From: Poriferisodalis sp965208485
Lineage (GTDB): Bacteria; Actinomycetota; Acidimicrobiia; Acidimicrobiales; Poriferisodalaceae
Length of the DNA: 64,000 nt
Reading direction: 5' to 3'
NCBI RefSeq assembly: GCF_965208485.1
Contig: NZ_OZ242344.1
Coordinates: forward strand, 1,240,001-1,304,000
Below the pieces are notes generated by a model. The model had not been told where the DNA came from and did not search any database. It worked only from the letters and a program-made list of their open reading frames with translations. The position numbers and the translations under genes were made by a program. Shown piece by piece: positions 50,831 to 58,109 of this stretch; positions within the stretch are counted from its first letter, which is position 1; each line of letters begins with the position of its first letter.

Positions 50831-52282
50831 ATGTCCGTCGCCCCAAGTCAATCGAGCACCGATCAGCCGACCACAGGGGGGCAAGCACGGTCACCGGGCA
50901 TCAGCTACCAGCAGCTGCTCGACGCCGACACGCACGAGGTGCCCGAGGTGTTGCGGCTCGACCACCCGCGCTATCTGGGCAGCGAGGACGTCGCCGCCAG
51001 CCGCTACACCAGCCGTGCGTGGCACGAGGCCGAAGTCGAGCACATCTGGCAGAAGGTCTGGCAGTACGCCTGCCGCACCGACGAGATTCCCGAGGTGGGC
51101 GACTACTGCATCTACGAGATCGTCCGTGACTCCTACATCGTCATGCGCACCGAAGACGGCATCAAGGCCTACGTCAACGCCTGCCTGCACCGGGGCCGGC
51201 GGCTCAAGGACTACAACGGCCGCTGCAGCGAGATCAGGTGCGCCTTCCACGGCTTCGCCTGGACCTTGGGCGGCGAACTGCAAGACATTCCCGGAGACTG
51301 GGACTTCCCCCACGTGGACCGCGAGAACTTCACGCTGCCCGAGGCTCAGGTCGGCGAGTGGGCCGGGTTCGTGTTCATCAACCCCGATCCCGACAACAGC
51401 GAGTCACTCGAAGACTTCCTGGGCGAGATCGTGGACCAGTTCGAGGTGTGGGACCTCGAGCGGCGCTACAAGCAGGCGCACGTGGCGAAGGTGATCGGGG
51501 CGAACTGGAAGATCGCCCAAGAGGCGTTCTGCGAGGCGTACCACGTGAACGCCACGCACCCCCAGATCATGCCGTACCTCGGCGACACCAACTCCCAGGT
51601 GGACATCTGGGAGAACTTCGCCCGGGTGATCACGCCAGGCGGCACACCCAGCCCACTGCTGGACTGGGAGCCCACCGCTACCGAGATGATGCGGGCGATG
51701 CTCGACGTGCGCCACGATCAAGAGCTGCCGATGCAGCTCGACGACCAGGCCAACATGCGTGCGATCGCCGCAGAGGCCAGCCGCAAGCGGTGGCGAACGG
51801 TGGCCGGCGACGAGTGGGTCGACGCCATGTCCGACGCGGAGATGATGGACAGCATCGACTACACGGTCTTTCCCAACTTCCACCCGTGGGGCGCCTTCAA
51901 CCGCATCGTGTACCGCTTCAGGCCGAACGGCGACGATCACCGCTCCGCGATCATGGAGTGCATCTTCTTGGCGCCCTACCAGGGCGAGAAGCCGCCGCCG
52001 TGCGAGATTCACTGGCTGGAAGAGTTCGAGACCTTCACCGACGCTGCGGAGCTGGGCATGCTGGGCAAGGTGTTCAACCAGGACCTCTTCAATATGGCCA
52101 AGCTGCAGATCGGACTCGAGACCACCCGCAAGCCAGGCATCACCCTGGGCAACTACCAAGAGAGCAAGGTCCGCTGGCTGCACCACAAGCTGAGCGAATG
52201 GGTGGAGCGAGGCCGCGAGCAGGCAGTCGCGATCTCGGCGAGCGGTGCTGAGGCGGCCGCCACGGCTGCAGGAGGCTGCTGA
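50831..52282 (+). CDS. Rieske ring-hydroxylating oxygenase alpha subunit
   Basis: This 483-residue oxygenase component inserts O2 into aromatic or related rings. The Rieske [2Fe-2S] ligands are C118-x-H120 and C137-x2-H140. The mononuclear iron site is E235-x2-H238-x4-H243 in EAYHVNATH; Glu rather than Asp at the first position is slightly unusual, though a bridging Asp may lie elsewhere. The start has a strong GGGAGGAG box. It is followed directly by a 90-residue protein and a second Rieske gene, forming an operon. No beta subunit or reductase is in the window. The substrate is unknown. Confidence 0.9.
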   Translation: MSVAPSQSSTDQPTTGGQARSPGISYQQLLDADTHEVPEVLRLDHPRYLGSEDVAASRYTSRAWHEAEVEHIWQKVWQYACRTDEIPEVGDYCIYEIVRDSYIVMRTEDGIKAYVNACLHRGRRLKDYNGRCSEIRCAFHGFAWTLGGELQDIPGDWDFPHVDRENFTLPEAQVGEWAGFVFINPDPDNSESLEDFLGEIVDQFEVWDLERRYKQAHVAKVIGANWKIAQEAFCEAYHVNATHPQIMPYLGDTNSQVDIWENFARVITPGGTPSPLLDWEPTATEMMRAMLDVRHDQELPMQLDDQANMRAIAAEASRKRWRTVAGDEWVDAMSDAEMMDSIDYTVFPNFHPWGAFNRIVYRFRPNGDDHRSAIMECIFLAPYQGEKPPPCEIHWLEEFETFTDAAELGMLGKVFNQDLFNMAKLQIGLETTRKPGITLGNYQESKVRWLHHKLSEWVERGREQAVAISASGAEAAATAAGGC

Positions 52283-52283
52283 C

Positions 52284-52556
52284 ATGCCGAGCGGCCTGCA
52301 TCACCCGTTCAGCGGTGCGCTGTACGAGCGCCAGCACGACGACGAGATCGGCGACATCGTGGTGACCGACGGCGACCGCCAGGGGGTGTTCACCAGCGAA
52401 GGCGAGTGGATCAGCGGCGAGCTGCGCGAGTGCGACCCGCAGATGTGCAACTGGATCGCCGGCCCGCAGGTCGCCAACCACCGGGTGGCCGAGGCCGCCC
52501 GCGAGGGGCAAGAGGCTGAGCCCGCAGGGCGAAGCCGTGGCCCGAGCGGCCCGTGA
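52284..52556 (+). CDS. Small conserved-looking protein between Rieske genes
   Basis: This 90-residue protein begins one base after the stop of the first Rieske gene. It has an ordered first part (HPFSGALYERQHDDEIGDIVVTD; key parts GALYERQ and EIGDIVVTDGDR), FTSEGEWISGELRECDP, and a basic Gly/Pro tail. No family was recognised. Tight coupling to the Rieske gene suggests an accessory role. Two Cys (in RECDPQMC) are possible metal ligands, but they are not arranged as a ferredoxin. Confidence 0.65.
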   Translation: MPSGLHHPFSGALYERQHDDEIGDIVVTDGDRQGVFTSEGEWISGELRECDPQMCNWIAGPQVANHRVAEAAREGQEAEPAGRSRGPSGP

Positions 52557-52585
52557 GCGAAGCGAACAAGAGCGAGGAGAAAACC

Positions 52586-52639
52586 GTGCGGCAACCAGAA
52601 ACCTCACCGGCCGACGCATGCGCTTGGATGTTCAGATGA
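52586..52639 (+). CDS. Possible coupled leader peptide
   Basis: GTG 52586 follows a GAGGAG box by six bases and opens a 17-codon frame, VRQPETSPADACAWMFR, whose TGA overlaps the ATG 52636 of the second Rieske gene as ATGA. The downstream gene has no ribosome site of its own, so it may depend on this leader for translation. Confidence 0.35.
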   Translation: MRQPETSPADACAWMFR

Positions 52640-53856
52640 GCCACGAGACATTGGTCGAGCTCACCCGCAGGACCCTCAAGCACGCTCGCGCGGGCACCGT
52701 GCCGCTGGCGGGCGAGATCGGGCGGGTCCCGGCCACGAACTACTACGACCCGGATCGCTGGCAACTGGAGATGGAGCGTGTCTTCAAGCGCACTCCCCTG
52801 GTGCTGGGCTTCACGTGCGAGCTGGGAGAGCCCCGCAGCTACAAGGCGCTGGAGGTGGCAGGCGTGCCCATCTTGCTGTCACGCGGCGCTGACGGCCAGA
52901 TGCGCTCGTTCGTGAACATGTGCAGCCACCGCGGCTCGATCGTCGTGCGGGAAGGAACCGGCTCGGCCCGCAGGTTCACCTGCCCCTACCACGCCTGGAG
53001 CTACGACAACGAGGGTCGGCTGGTCGGCATCCTCGACCGCGACGAATTCGGCGATCTCGACCCCGACTGCAACGGCCTCACACCGCTTCCCGTGGCGGAG
53101 CGGGCCGGCATCATCTTCGGCGCCCTCACGCCGGGGATGCCCTTCGACATCGACGCCTACCTCTGCGGCTACGGCGAGATGCTGGAGCATCATGACTTCG
53201 CGAACTGTGCCTACGTGGGCAGCCAGAGCGTCGACGGCCCCAACTGGAAGGTGGCCTACGACGGCTATCTCGACTTCTACCACCTGCCGATCCTGCATCG
53301 GGAGACGTTCGGACCCGACTACTCCAACAAGGCCATCTACGACGCGTGGGGGCCTCACCAGCGGGTGACCTCGCCCGACCACCGGATCCTGGTGCTCGAC
53401 GAACTCGAAGAAGACGACTGGCCCAGCGATGTGCTGACCGCAGGCGTATGGACGATCTTCCCGCACACCTCGGTCGCGGGCTTCAAGGTGAGCGCCGACG
53501 GCGTTCCCGGCGGCGGCCGCATGTACATGATCTCGACGCTGTTCCCCGGCGACAATCCCGACACATCCCGCACCATCCAGCACTTCTTGGCCGCATTCGA
53601 GCCCAACGAGCAGCTCGACGAGCTGATCGAGGCCCAGCAGGCGTTCCTGCTGCACGTCGTGCGCGACGAGGACTACTACACCGGCAACCGGATCCAGCGG
53701 GCCGTCAAGACCGGTGCCAAGACGGAATTCCTGTTCGGCCGCAACGAGGCCGGCGGCCAGCGTTTTCACGGCTGGGTGGATCGCCTCGTGGCCGCAGAGA
53801 CCGACGACGACTTCGCCGACCTCTTCGCCGGTGCCGAGGTGGCGTTCCAGCGGTAG
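52636..53856 (+). CDS. Rieske oxygenase alpha subunit
   Basis: This second Rieske-type oxygenase of the operon has 406 residues from ATG 52636. Rieske ligands are C96-x-H98 and C116-x2-H119; mononuclear iron ligands are D213-x2-H216-x4-H221 in DFYHLPILH. The start is uncertain: ATG 52618 is also in frame, but neither has a ribosome site, and a leader peptide with a good site ends exactly on ATG 52636. Its stop codon lies in the first copy of a 29-base tandem repeat. Different spacing and low similarity to the first Rieske protein suggest different substrates or successive steps. Confidence 0.88.
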   Translation: MSHETLVELTRRTLKHARAGTVPLAGEIGRVPATNYYDPDRWQLEMERVFKRTPLVLGFTCELGEPRSYKALEVAGVPILLSRGADGQMRSFVNMCSHRGSIVVREGTGSARRFTCPYHAWSYDNEGRLVGILDRDEFGDLDPDCNGLTPLPVAERAGIIFGALTPGMPFDIDAYLCGYGEMLEHHDFANCAYVGSQSVDGPNWKVAYDGYLDFYHLPILHRETFGPDYSNKAIYDAWGPHQRVTSPDHRILVLDELEEDDWPSDVLTAGVWTIFPHTSVAGFKVSADGVPGGGRMYMISTLFPGDNPDTSRTIQHFLAAFEPNEQLDELIEAQQAFLLHVVRDEDYYTGNRIQRAVKTGAKTEFLFGRNEAGGQRFHGWVDRLVAAETDDDFADLFAGAEVAFQR

Positions 53857-53974
53857 CTGGAACCATCAAACACAGCCAGCGGTAGCTGGAAGCGTCAAGC
53901 ACAGTCAGCGCTAGCTGGAACCATCAAGCACAGTCAGCGGTAGCTGGAAGCATCAAACACAGTCAGCGCTAGCG
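53849..53974. repeat. 29-base tandem repeat, four copies plus part
   Basis: Units begin at 53849, 53878, 53907 and 53936, with a partial fifth at 53965. Each starts AGCG[G/C]TAGCTGGAA and ends CA[A/G]CACAG[C/T]C. The first unit contains the stop codon of the Rieske gene. There are no spacers, so this is a minisatellite, not a CRISPR array. Confidence 0.9.
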
Positions 53975-53976
53975 GC

Positions 53977-55062
53977 TCAGAGCTCTCGCAGTACCGCCAT
54001 GAGCTGAGGGAACTCCATGGCCCTCGCCATGATCTCGTCCATCCCGCCGACGACGCCGGTGAGGTTCGCGAGCACGGCGTACTCCAGCCCGTTGCGCGCG
54101 AAGCCTTCGAGCTGCGAACCGATCTCCTGCGCGTTGCCCACGAACAGCACCTGCTGCACCATCTCGAAGGGGATCGTGGGCGCCAGATCGCGCAGGTCGT
54201 CGGCGTCGAGGTCGTGGATGATGACATCGATGAACCCTTGGGAGTCGTTGCCGAGCGGGTGAGACATCCCGTTCGCCTCCCAGATGGAACCCATGGCGAA
54301 CAGGCCGAACAGCTTGCCGAGCGGCTCGGCGTCGAACATCTCCGCAGCCCGTTCGGCGCTCTCCGCGAACAGGCAGAACGGCAGCATGCCGGCGGTGGGT
54401 GCGGGCCTGCCTGCCGCTGCGGCGTGCTCGCAGATGGTCTGGTACTTCTGCCCGTACTCCTCGGCCGACATCCACCACGCCGGAATCCAGCCATCGCCGT
54501 ACTGGCCGGTGAGCCGCAGCATCCGGGGGCCGTGGCCGGCAACCCACACGGGCGGGCTGCCCTTGCCCGGCATCTCCAGCGGCAGGCCCATTCGACCAGG
54601 CCCGTTGGGCATCGACCCGGTGTCGAGCAGGCTTCGCAGTTCGATCAGGCATTCCTCGAGCGCAGCCACGGGGCGATCGAACGGGTAGCCGAACGGTGTG
54701 AGGCTCTCCGCCTCTCCCGAGCCGATGCCCAGGATGAAGCCACCCGGAATCAGATCGTGCAGGGTCAATGCGGTGCGGGCCAGGTCGGCTGCTCGCCGGC
54801 GGGTCGAATCGGTGACCGAGATGCCGTACGGCTTGTCGGTCATGGTGCCCACCTTCACCCCGTAGGCGAAGGGGTCGTAGAACGCATCGGGGTCGGCGCC
54901 GAGCGCCGACAGCGGGATGTCGGCCCACAGCTCGGGGTGGAAGACGCCCAAGATGTGGTCGGGCGCCCAGTAGCTGTCCGCACCCATCTGCTCATAGAGG
55001 GGGAGCATCTGCGTCGTTCCCTCCATCGGGTAGAGCGTCGGGAGCGTGATGCCGACCTTCAT
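53977..55062 (-). CDS. LLM class F420-dependent oxidoreductase
   Basis: This 361-residue luciferase-like oxidoreductase starts MKVGITLPTLYPMEG and has DSYWAPDHILGVFHPELW, GFILGIGSGEAESLTPFG, PVWVAGHGPRMLRLTGQYGDGW and a long C-terminal helix region, resembling mycobacterial-type F420 enzymes. ATG 55062 has an AAAGG box. It lies 17 bases downstream of a PNPOx-like gene on the same strand; such proteins often bind FMN or F420, so the two probably work together. It is convergent with the second Rieske gene. Confidence 0.88.
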   Translation of the reverse strand: MKVGITLPTLYPMEGTTQMLPLYEQMGADSYWAPDHILGVFHPELWADIPLSALGADPDAFYDPFAYGVKVGTMTDKPYGISVTDSTRRRAADLARTALTLHDLIPGGFILGIGSGEAESLTPFGYPFDRPVAALEECLIELRSLLDTGSMPNGPGRMGLPLEMPGKGSPPVWVAGHGPRMLRLTGQYGDGWIPAWWMSAEEYGQKYQTICEHAAAAGRPAPTAGMLPFCLFAESAERAAEMFDAEPLGKLFGLFAMGSIWEANGMSHPLGNDSQGFIDVIIHDLDADDLRDLAPTIPFEMVQQVLFVGNAQEIGSQLEGFARNGLEYAVLANLTGVVGGMDEIMARAMEFPQLMAVLREL

Positions 55063-55079
55063 GGCGTGCCTTTCGTTCC

Positions 55080-55625
55080 TCAGCGGGAGGCCCGCGCTGC
55101 CATCCACTCGGCAGTGGCCTTCGACATCTTGGCGCCGTCGTAGCCGATCCGCTGGGTCGGGGAGACCTCGAGGATGACGCGGCGGGGCGAGTCCAGGAAC
55201 TCGACGAAAGCGGCCTGGGCTGCTTCGCTGTCGGGCCTCAGCGCCGCGGCCAGCGCCGGGTAGTACCAGTCCTTGGTCTCGCGATCGTCGTGAACCGTGC
55301 AGGTGCCCTTCCACGTGATCGCCTTGTTGCGCGGCATCGGCGAGCCGGTGCTGGTGACGACGATGCACACCCGCGGATCTCGCCGCACGGCGCTGATGCG
55401 AGCCCGCTGGCTCGAAGCCGTCAGCCAGAACTTTCCGTCGCTCCAGACGTACGACATGATCACGCCGACCGGCCAGCCCTCCTTGTTGGCCCAGATGAAT
55501 GTGCACTCGTTGTGTGCGAGCAGCAGCTGCTCCTCGGTGTCGGCGTCGAGGTCGTACATCGTGACGTCCTCGTAGTTCTCCTCGGGGTGGGCCTCCGATG
55601 ATTGCCTCGATGATGGCTCTGGCAT
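55080..55625 (-). CDS. Pyridoxamine 5'-phosphate oxidase-like flavin/F420 protein
   Basis: This split-barrel protein of 181 residues is of the PNPOx-like superfamily, which binds FMN, haem or F420. CTFIWANKEGWPVGVIMSYVW (key parts TFIWANKEG and GVIMSYVW), RARISAVRRDPRVCIVV and KGTCTVHDD follow the fold. ATG 55559, after a GGAG-containing stretch, is a good alternative start and would remove 22 polar residues. It lies upstream of a luciferase-like oxidoreductase in the same operon. The reaction is unknown. Confidence 0.8.
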   Translation of the reverse strand: MPEPSSRQSSEAHPEENYEDVTMYDLDADTEEQLLLAHNECTFIWANKEGWPVGVIMSYVWSDGKFWLTASSQRARISAVRRDPRVCIVVTSTGSPMPRNKAITWKGTCTVHDDRETKDWYYPALAAALRPDSEAAQAAFVEFLDSPRRVILEVSPTQRIGYDGAKMSKATAEWMAARASR

Positions 55626-55713
55626 GGCGCGACTCCGTTCGGCAGCGGCGTCAAGCTACACCGCCGCCGGACTGGCAGTCTCACGCAGCCCGCCTGACCG
55701 CGTGACACCCGGC

Positions 55714-55719
55714 TACGTT
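55714..55719 (+). promoter_or_regulatory. -10 box of leaderless nitroreductase gene
   Basis: TACGTT, 6 bases before ATG 55726. Confidence 0.5.
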
Positions 55720-55725
55720 GCCCGG

Positions 55726-56391
55726 ATGGACGTCTACGAAGCCATCTACACGACTCGGGCGATGCGCCGGCTGTCATCGGAGCCGCTCGACCCTGCGCTG
55801 CTGCCCAAGCTGTTCGACGCAGCAGTGCGCGGCCCCAGTGGCGGGAACGAGCAGCGCTTCCGATTCATGACGGTCGCCGAGCCTGCCACCAAGGCGGAGA
55901 TTCAGCGCATCTACCGCGAGTGCCTCGACGAGCTGAACTCGACGCGTTACGCACACGTCCAGCAGCAGGTGGCCTCAGGCGACCGGGACGATCCGGCCGT
56001 GCAGGCGGCGGTCCGCATTGACAGCTCTGCCCAGTGGTTCGCCGACAATTTGCACCAAGCGCCAGTCCTGGTGTTCGTGTTCGGCAAGCCCGGCGGGGAG
56101 ACCACGACGTTTCCGTGCCTGTGGAACCTCTGCCTGGCGGCGCGCGCCGAAGGCCTGGGCACGGCCATCACGACGTTGCTCAAGCTGCAGCAGGAGCGGG
56201 TGGAGCGCCTGCTGGGCGTGCCCGATGACGGCGTCTGGCAGATGCACGGCATGGTCCCGCTGGGCACACCGCTCGGCAAGTGGGCCGTGGCCCAGCGCAA
56301 GCCGGCGCATCTGTCGGTGTTCAGCGAGCAATGGGGCGAGCCCGTCTCCTGGACGGCCGACGAGCCAATGTGGCCGCCCCATTTCGCCTAA
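55726..56391 (+). CDS. Nitroreductase family protein
   Basis: This 221-residue FMN-dependent reductase is of the nitroreductase fold. TTRAMRRLSSEPLD is the family opening with the phosphate-binding Arg-x-Met-Arg-Arg; AAVRGPSGGNEQRFRFM and LAARAEGLGTAITTLL are the other hallmarks. ATG 55726 is supported by a TACGTT box 6 bases upstream and by the fold start; a longer frame to 55624 is not. The downstream Liv binding protein begins 31 bases later with its own strong ribosome site, so co-transcription is likely. Confidence 0.87.
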   Translation: MDVYEAIYTTRAMRRLSSEPLDPALLPKLFDAAVRGPSGGNEQRFRFMTVAEPATKAEIQRIYRECLDELNSTRYAHVQQQVASGDRDDPAVQAAVRIDSSAQWFADNLHQAPVLVFVFGKPGGETTTFPCLWNLCLAARAEGLGTAITTLLKLQQERVERLLGVPDDGVWQMHGMVPLGTPLGKWAVAQRKPAHLSVFSEQWGEPVSWTADEPMWPPHFA

Positions 56392-56422
56392 TGTGCCTTC
56401 ACAAATTCCGGGAGGGGATCAC

Positions 56423-57988
56423 GTGAGAACTTCAAGACTCGCAAGGCTGCTTGCGCTGTTGTTCGCGTTCACGCTCGTTGCTGCGGCGTGCGGCAGCGAC
56501 GATGGAGAGGCCGAGGAGGTCGCTACGACCGAGGCGGCTGCGGACGACAGCGCCGACATGGCCGATGACGACATGGCCGACGACAGCGCTGACATGGCTG
56601 ACGACGACATGGCCGACGACAGCGCTGACATGGCTGACGACGACATGGCCGACGACGACATGTCGGGCATGCTCGCCGACAACTCCGTCTTCGGCAACGG
56701 CGCCGAGGAATGGGAGCAGGCGGTCCACCTGGGCGAGGCCAACCCGCTAGCAGCCGAGGGCGATCCGATCACCCTGTTCCTGGTGAACTTGGAGGGGTCG
56801 CCCGGCGGCTCGTTCCCCGAGATTCGCGAGGGCCTCGAGATCGGCATCAACTTCATCAACACCTCGCTCGGCGGCGTCGGCGCCGATCTCGCCAACGGCG
56901 TGCCAGGCAGGCCGCTGACGCTCGAGTCATGTCCTCACACGCTCGACCCGGCTGAGGCGCAAGCCTGCGCCGCAGAGTCGGTCGCTGCCAATCCGGACAT
57001 CATCGTGAAGGGCATCGACTTCTTCAGCCCGATTTTCTGGCCCGTGTGGGGCGGCCAGTTCCCCGTCATCGACACGCTGCCGATCTTCGTCGCTGACTTC
57101 GTCGCGGACGGATCGCTCGCCATGGGCGGCGCATGCGTCTCGGCGTTCCCGGGCGGGGCGCAAGCCATGGTCGAAGCGGGCCACGACCGCATCGCGATCA
57201 TCTACTCCGACAATGCACCGGGCCAAGAATGCTGGGCTGACACGCAGGAGCGCTTCTACAAGTACTTCGAGCAGACGGCGGGCATCGAATACCGCGGCTT
57301 CCCCGAGGCGCCGGGCGATCCTTCGGACAACGACGCCAACGTGCAGGAGGTGCTGAACTTCCTCGAGGGCAGCAACGGTGCCGTGCACTTCGGCATCCAG
57401 GCGTCCGACTGCGCCGAGTACAACGATGCGCTCGACGCTGCCGGCAACACCCACCAGGTGTGGCCGTCGGGCTCATGCGTGGACGACGCCGTCACCAGCG
57501 CAGCCTCCGCCACCGGCAAGCATTTCGGCTTCGACGGTCCGCCGTCGCCGGACAATGCATCGCTGCTGGCGCAGTTCCACCCGTTCTGGCAGTGGGAAGT
57601 GAATCAGCGCGAAGCGGTCCTGATGGCAGGCGATCCTGAGTCGCCGCTGTCGACCTTCATGCGGCTCGGCTTCAACACCGCGGTGATGGCGTACCAGGTC
57701 GTCGGCGACTTCGTCGCCGCCGGCGGCGACCCGAGCGATCATCAGGCGCTGAAGGACTTCATGGGCTCGCTCGACAATCAGCACCGCGTGGCGGGCACGC
57801 CGCTCGACTGCGCCAACAAGGTGTCCGACTGGGGCGCGATCTGCGCCTTCCACTTCACGAGCTTCACCTGGGATGGCGAGGAGTTCGTGGCCAACGAGTT
57901 CCTGGGCCACGACCCGGCCGACCCGAGCACGTGGATCAACGTCCGTGACCTGCTGTCTGCGGTTGCCTCCGAGGTGCCGCGCGGCTAG
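56423..57988 (+). CDS. ABC transporter substrate-binding lipoprotein (Liv type)
   Basis: This 521-residue receptor belongs to the second Liv-like transporter. The signal ends in TLVAAAC (Cys 22). Then come about 60 residues of acidic linker made of repeated DDSADMADDDMA units, encoded by a 36-base repeat around 56548-56660. A periplasmic-binding fold follows (ITLFLVNLEGSPGGSFPE, LESCPHTLDPAEAQACAAESV with two Cys, and DRIAIIYSDNAPGQECW). GTG 56423 has a GGGAGGGG box. It is followed by a fused permease and two ATPase genes. The ligand is unknown; the neighbours suggest an aromatic or carboxylic compound. Confidence 0.88.
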   Translation: MRTSRLARLLALLFAFTLVAAACGSDDGEAEEVATTEAAADDSADMADDDMADDSADMADDDMADDSADMADDDMADDDMSGMLADNSVFGNGAEEWEQAVHLGEANPLAAEGDPITLFLVNLEGSPGGSFPEIREGLEIGINFINTSLGGVGADLANGVPGRPLTLESCPHTLDPAEAQACAAESVAANPDIIVKGIDFFSPIFWPVWGGQFPVIDTLPIFVADFVADGSLAMGGACVSAFPGGAQAMVEAGHDRIAIIYSDNAPGQECWADTQERFYKYFEQTAGIEYRGFPEAPGDPSDNDANVQEVLNFLEGSNGAVHFGIQASDCAEYNDALDAAGNTHQVWPSGSCVDDAVTSAASATGKHFGFDGPPSPDNASLLAQFHPFWQWEVNQREAVLMAGDPESPLSTFMRLGFNTAVMAYQVVGDFVAAGGDPSDHQALKDFMGSLDNQHRVAGTPLDCANKVSDWGAICAFHFTSFTWDGEEFVANEFLGHDPADPSTWINVRDLLSAVASEVPRG

Positions 57989-57998
57989 CAGCGCCGCA

Positions 57999-58059
57999 GC
58001 ACGCCGGGCAGAGCCCGCCCTGCGCCGCCCGTGGCGACGGGCAGGCTCTGCCCGCGTGC
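57999..58059 (+). terminator. Strong nested hairpin between binding protein and permease genes
   Basis: GCACGC plus GGGCAGAGCC (57999-58015, with bulged C58005) pairs with GGCTCTGCCC plus GCGTGC (58044-58059). Inside, GCCCGT (58027-58032) pairs with ACGGGC (58037-58042). There is no T-run. It may partly stop transcription or protect the upstream mRNA so that binding protein exceeds permease. Confidence 0.65.
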
Positions 58060-58109
58060 AACCCAAGGGGTGCGAGTGGACAGGGGGCGACTCACATGAG
58101 TGATGCGTC

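Noticed and set aside
53849..53974. Possible CRISPR array (29-base repeats)
   Set aside because: The repeats are directly adjacent without spacers, and no cas gene is present.
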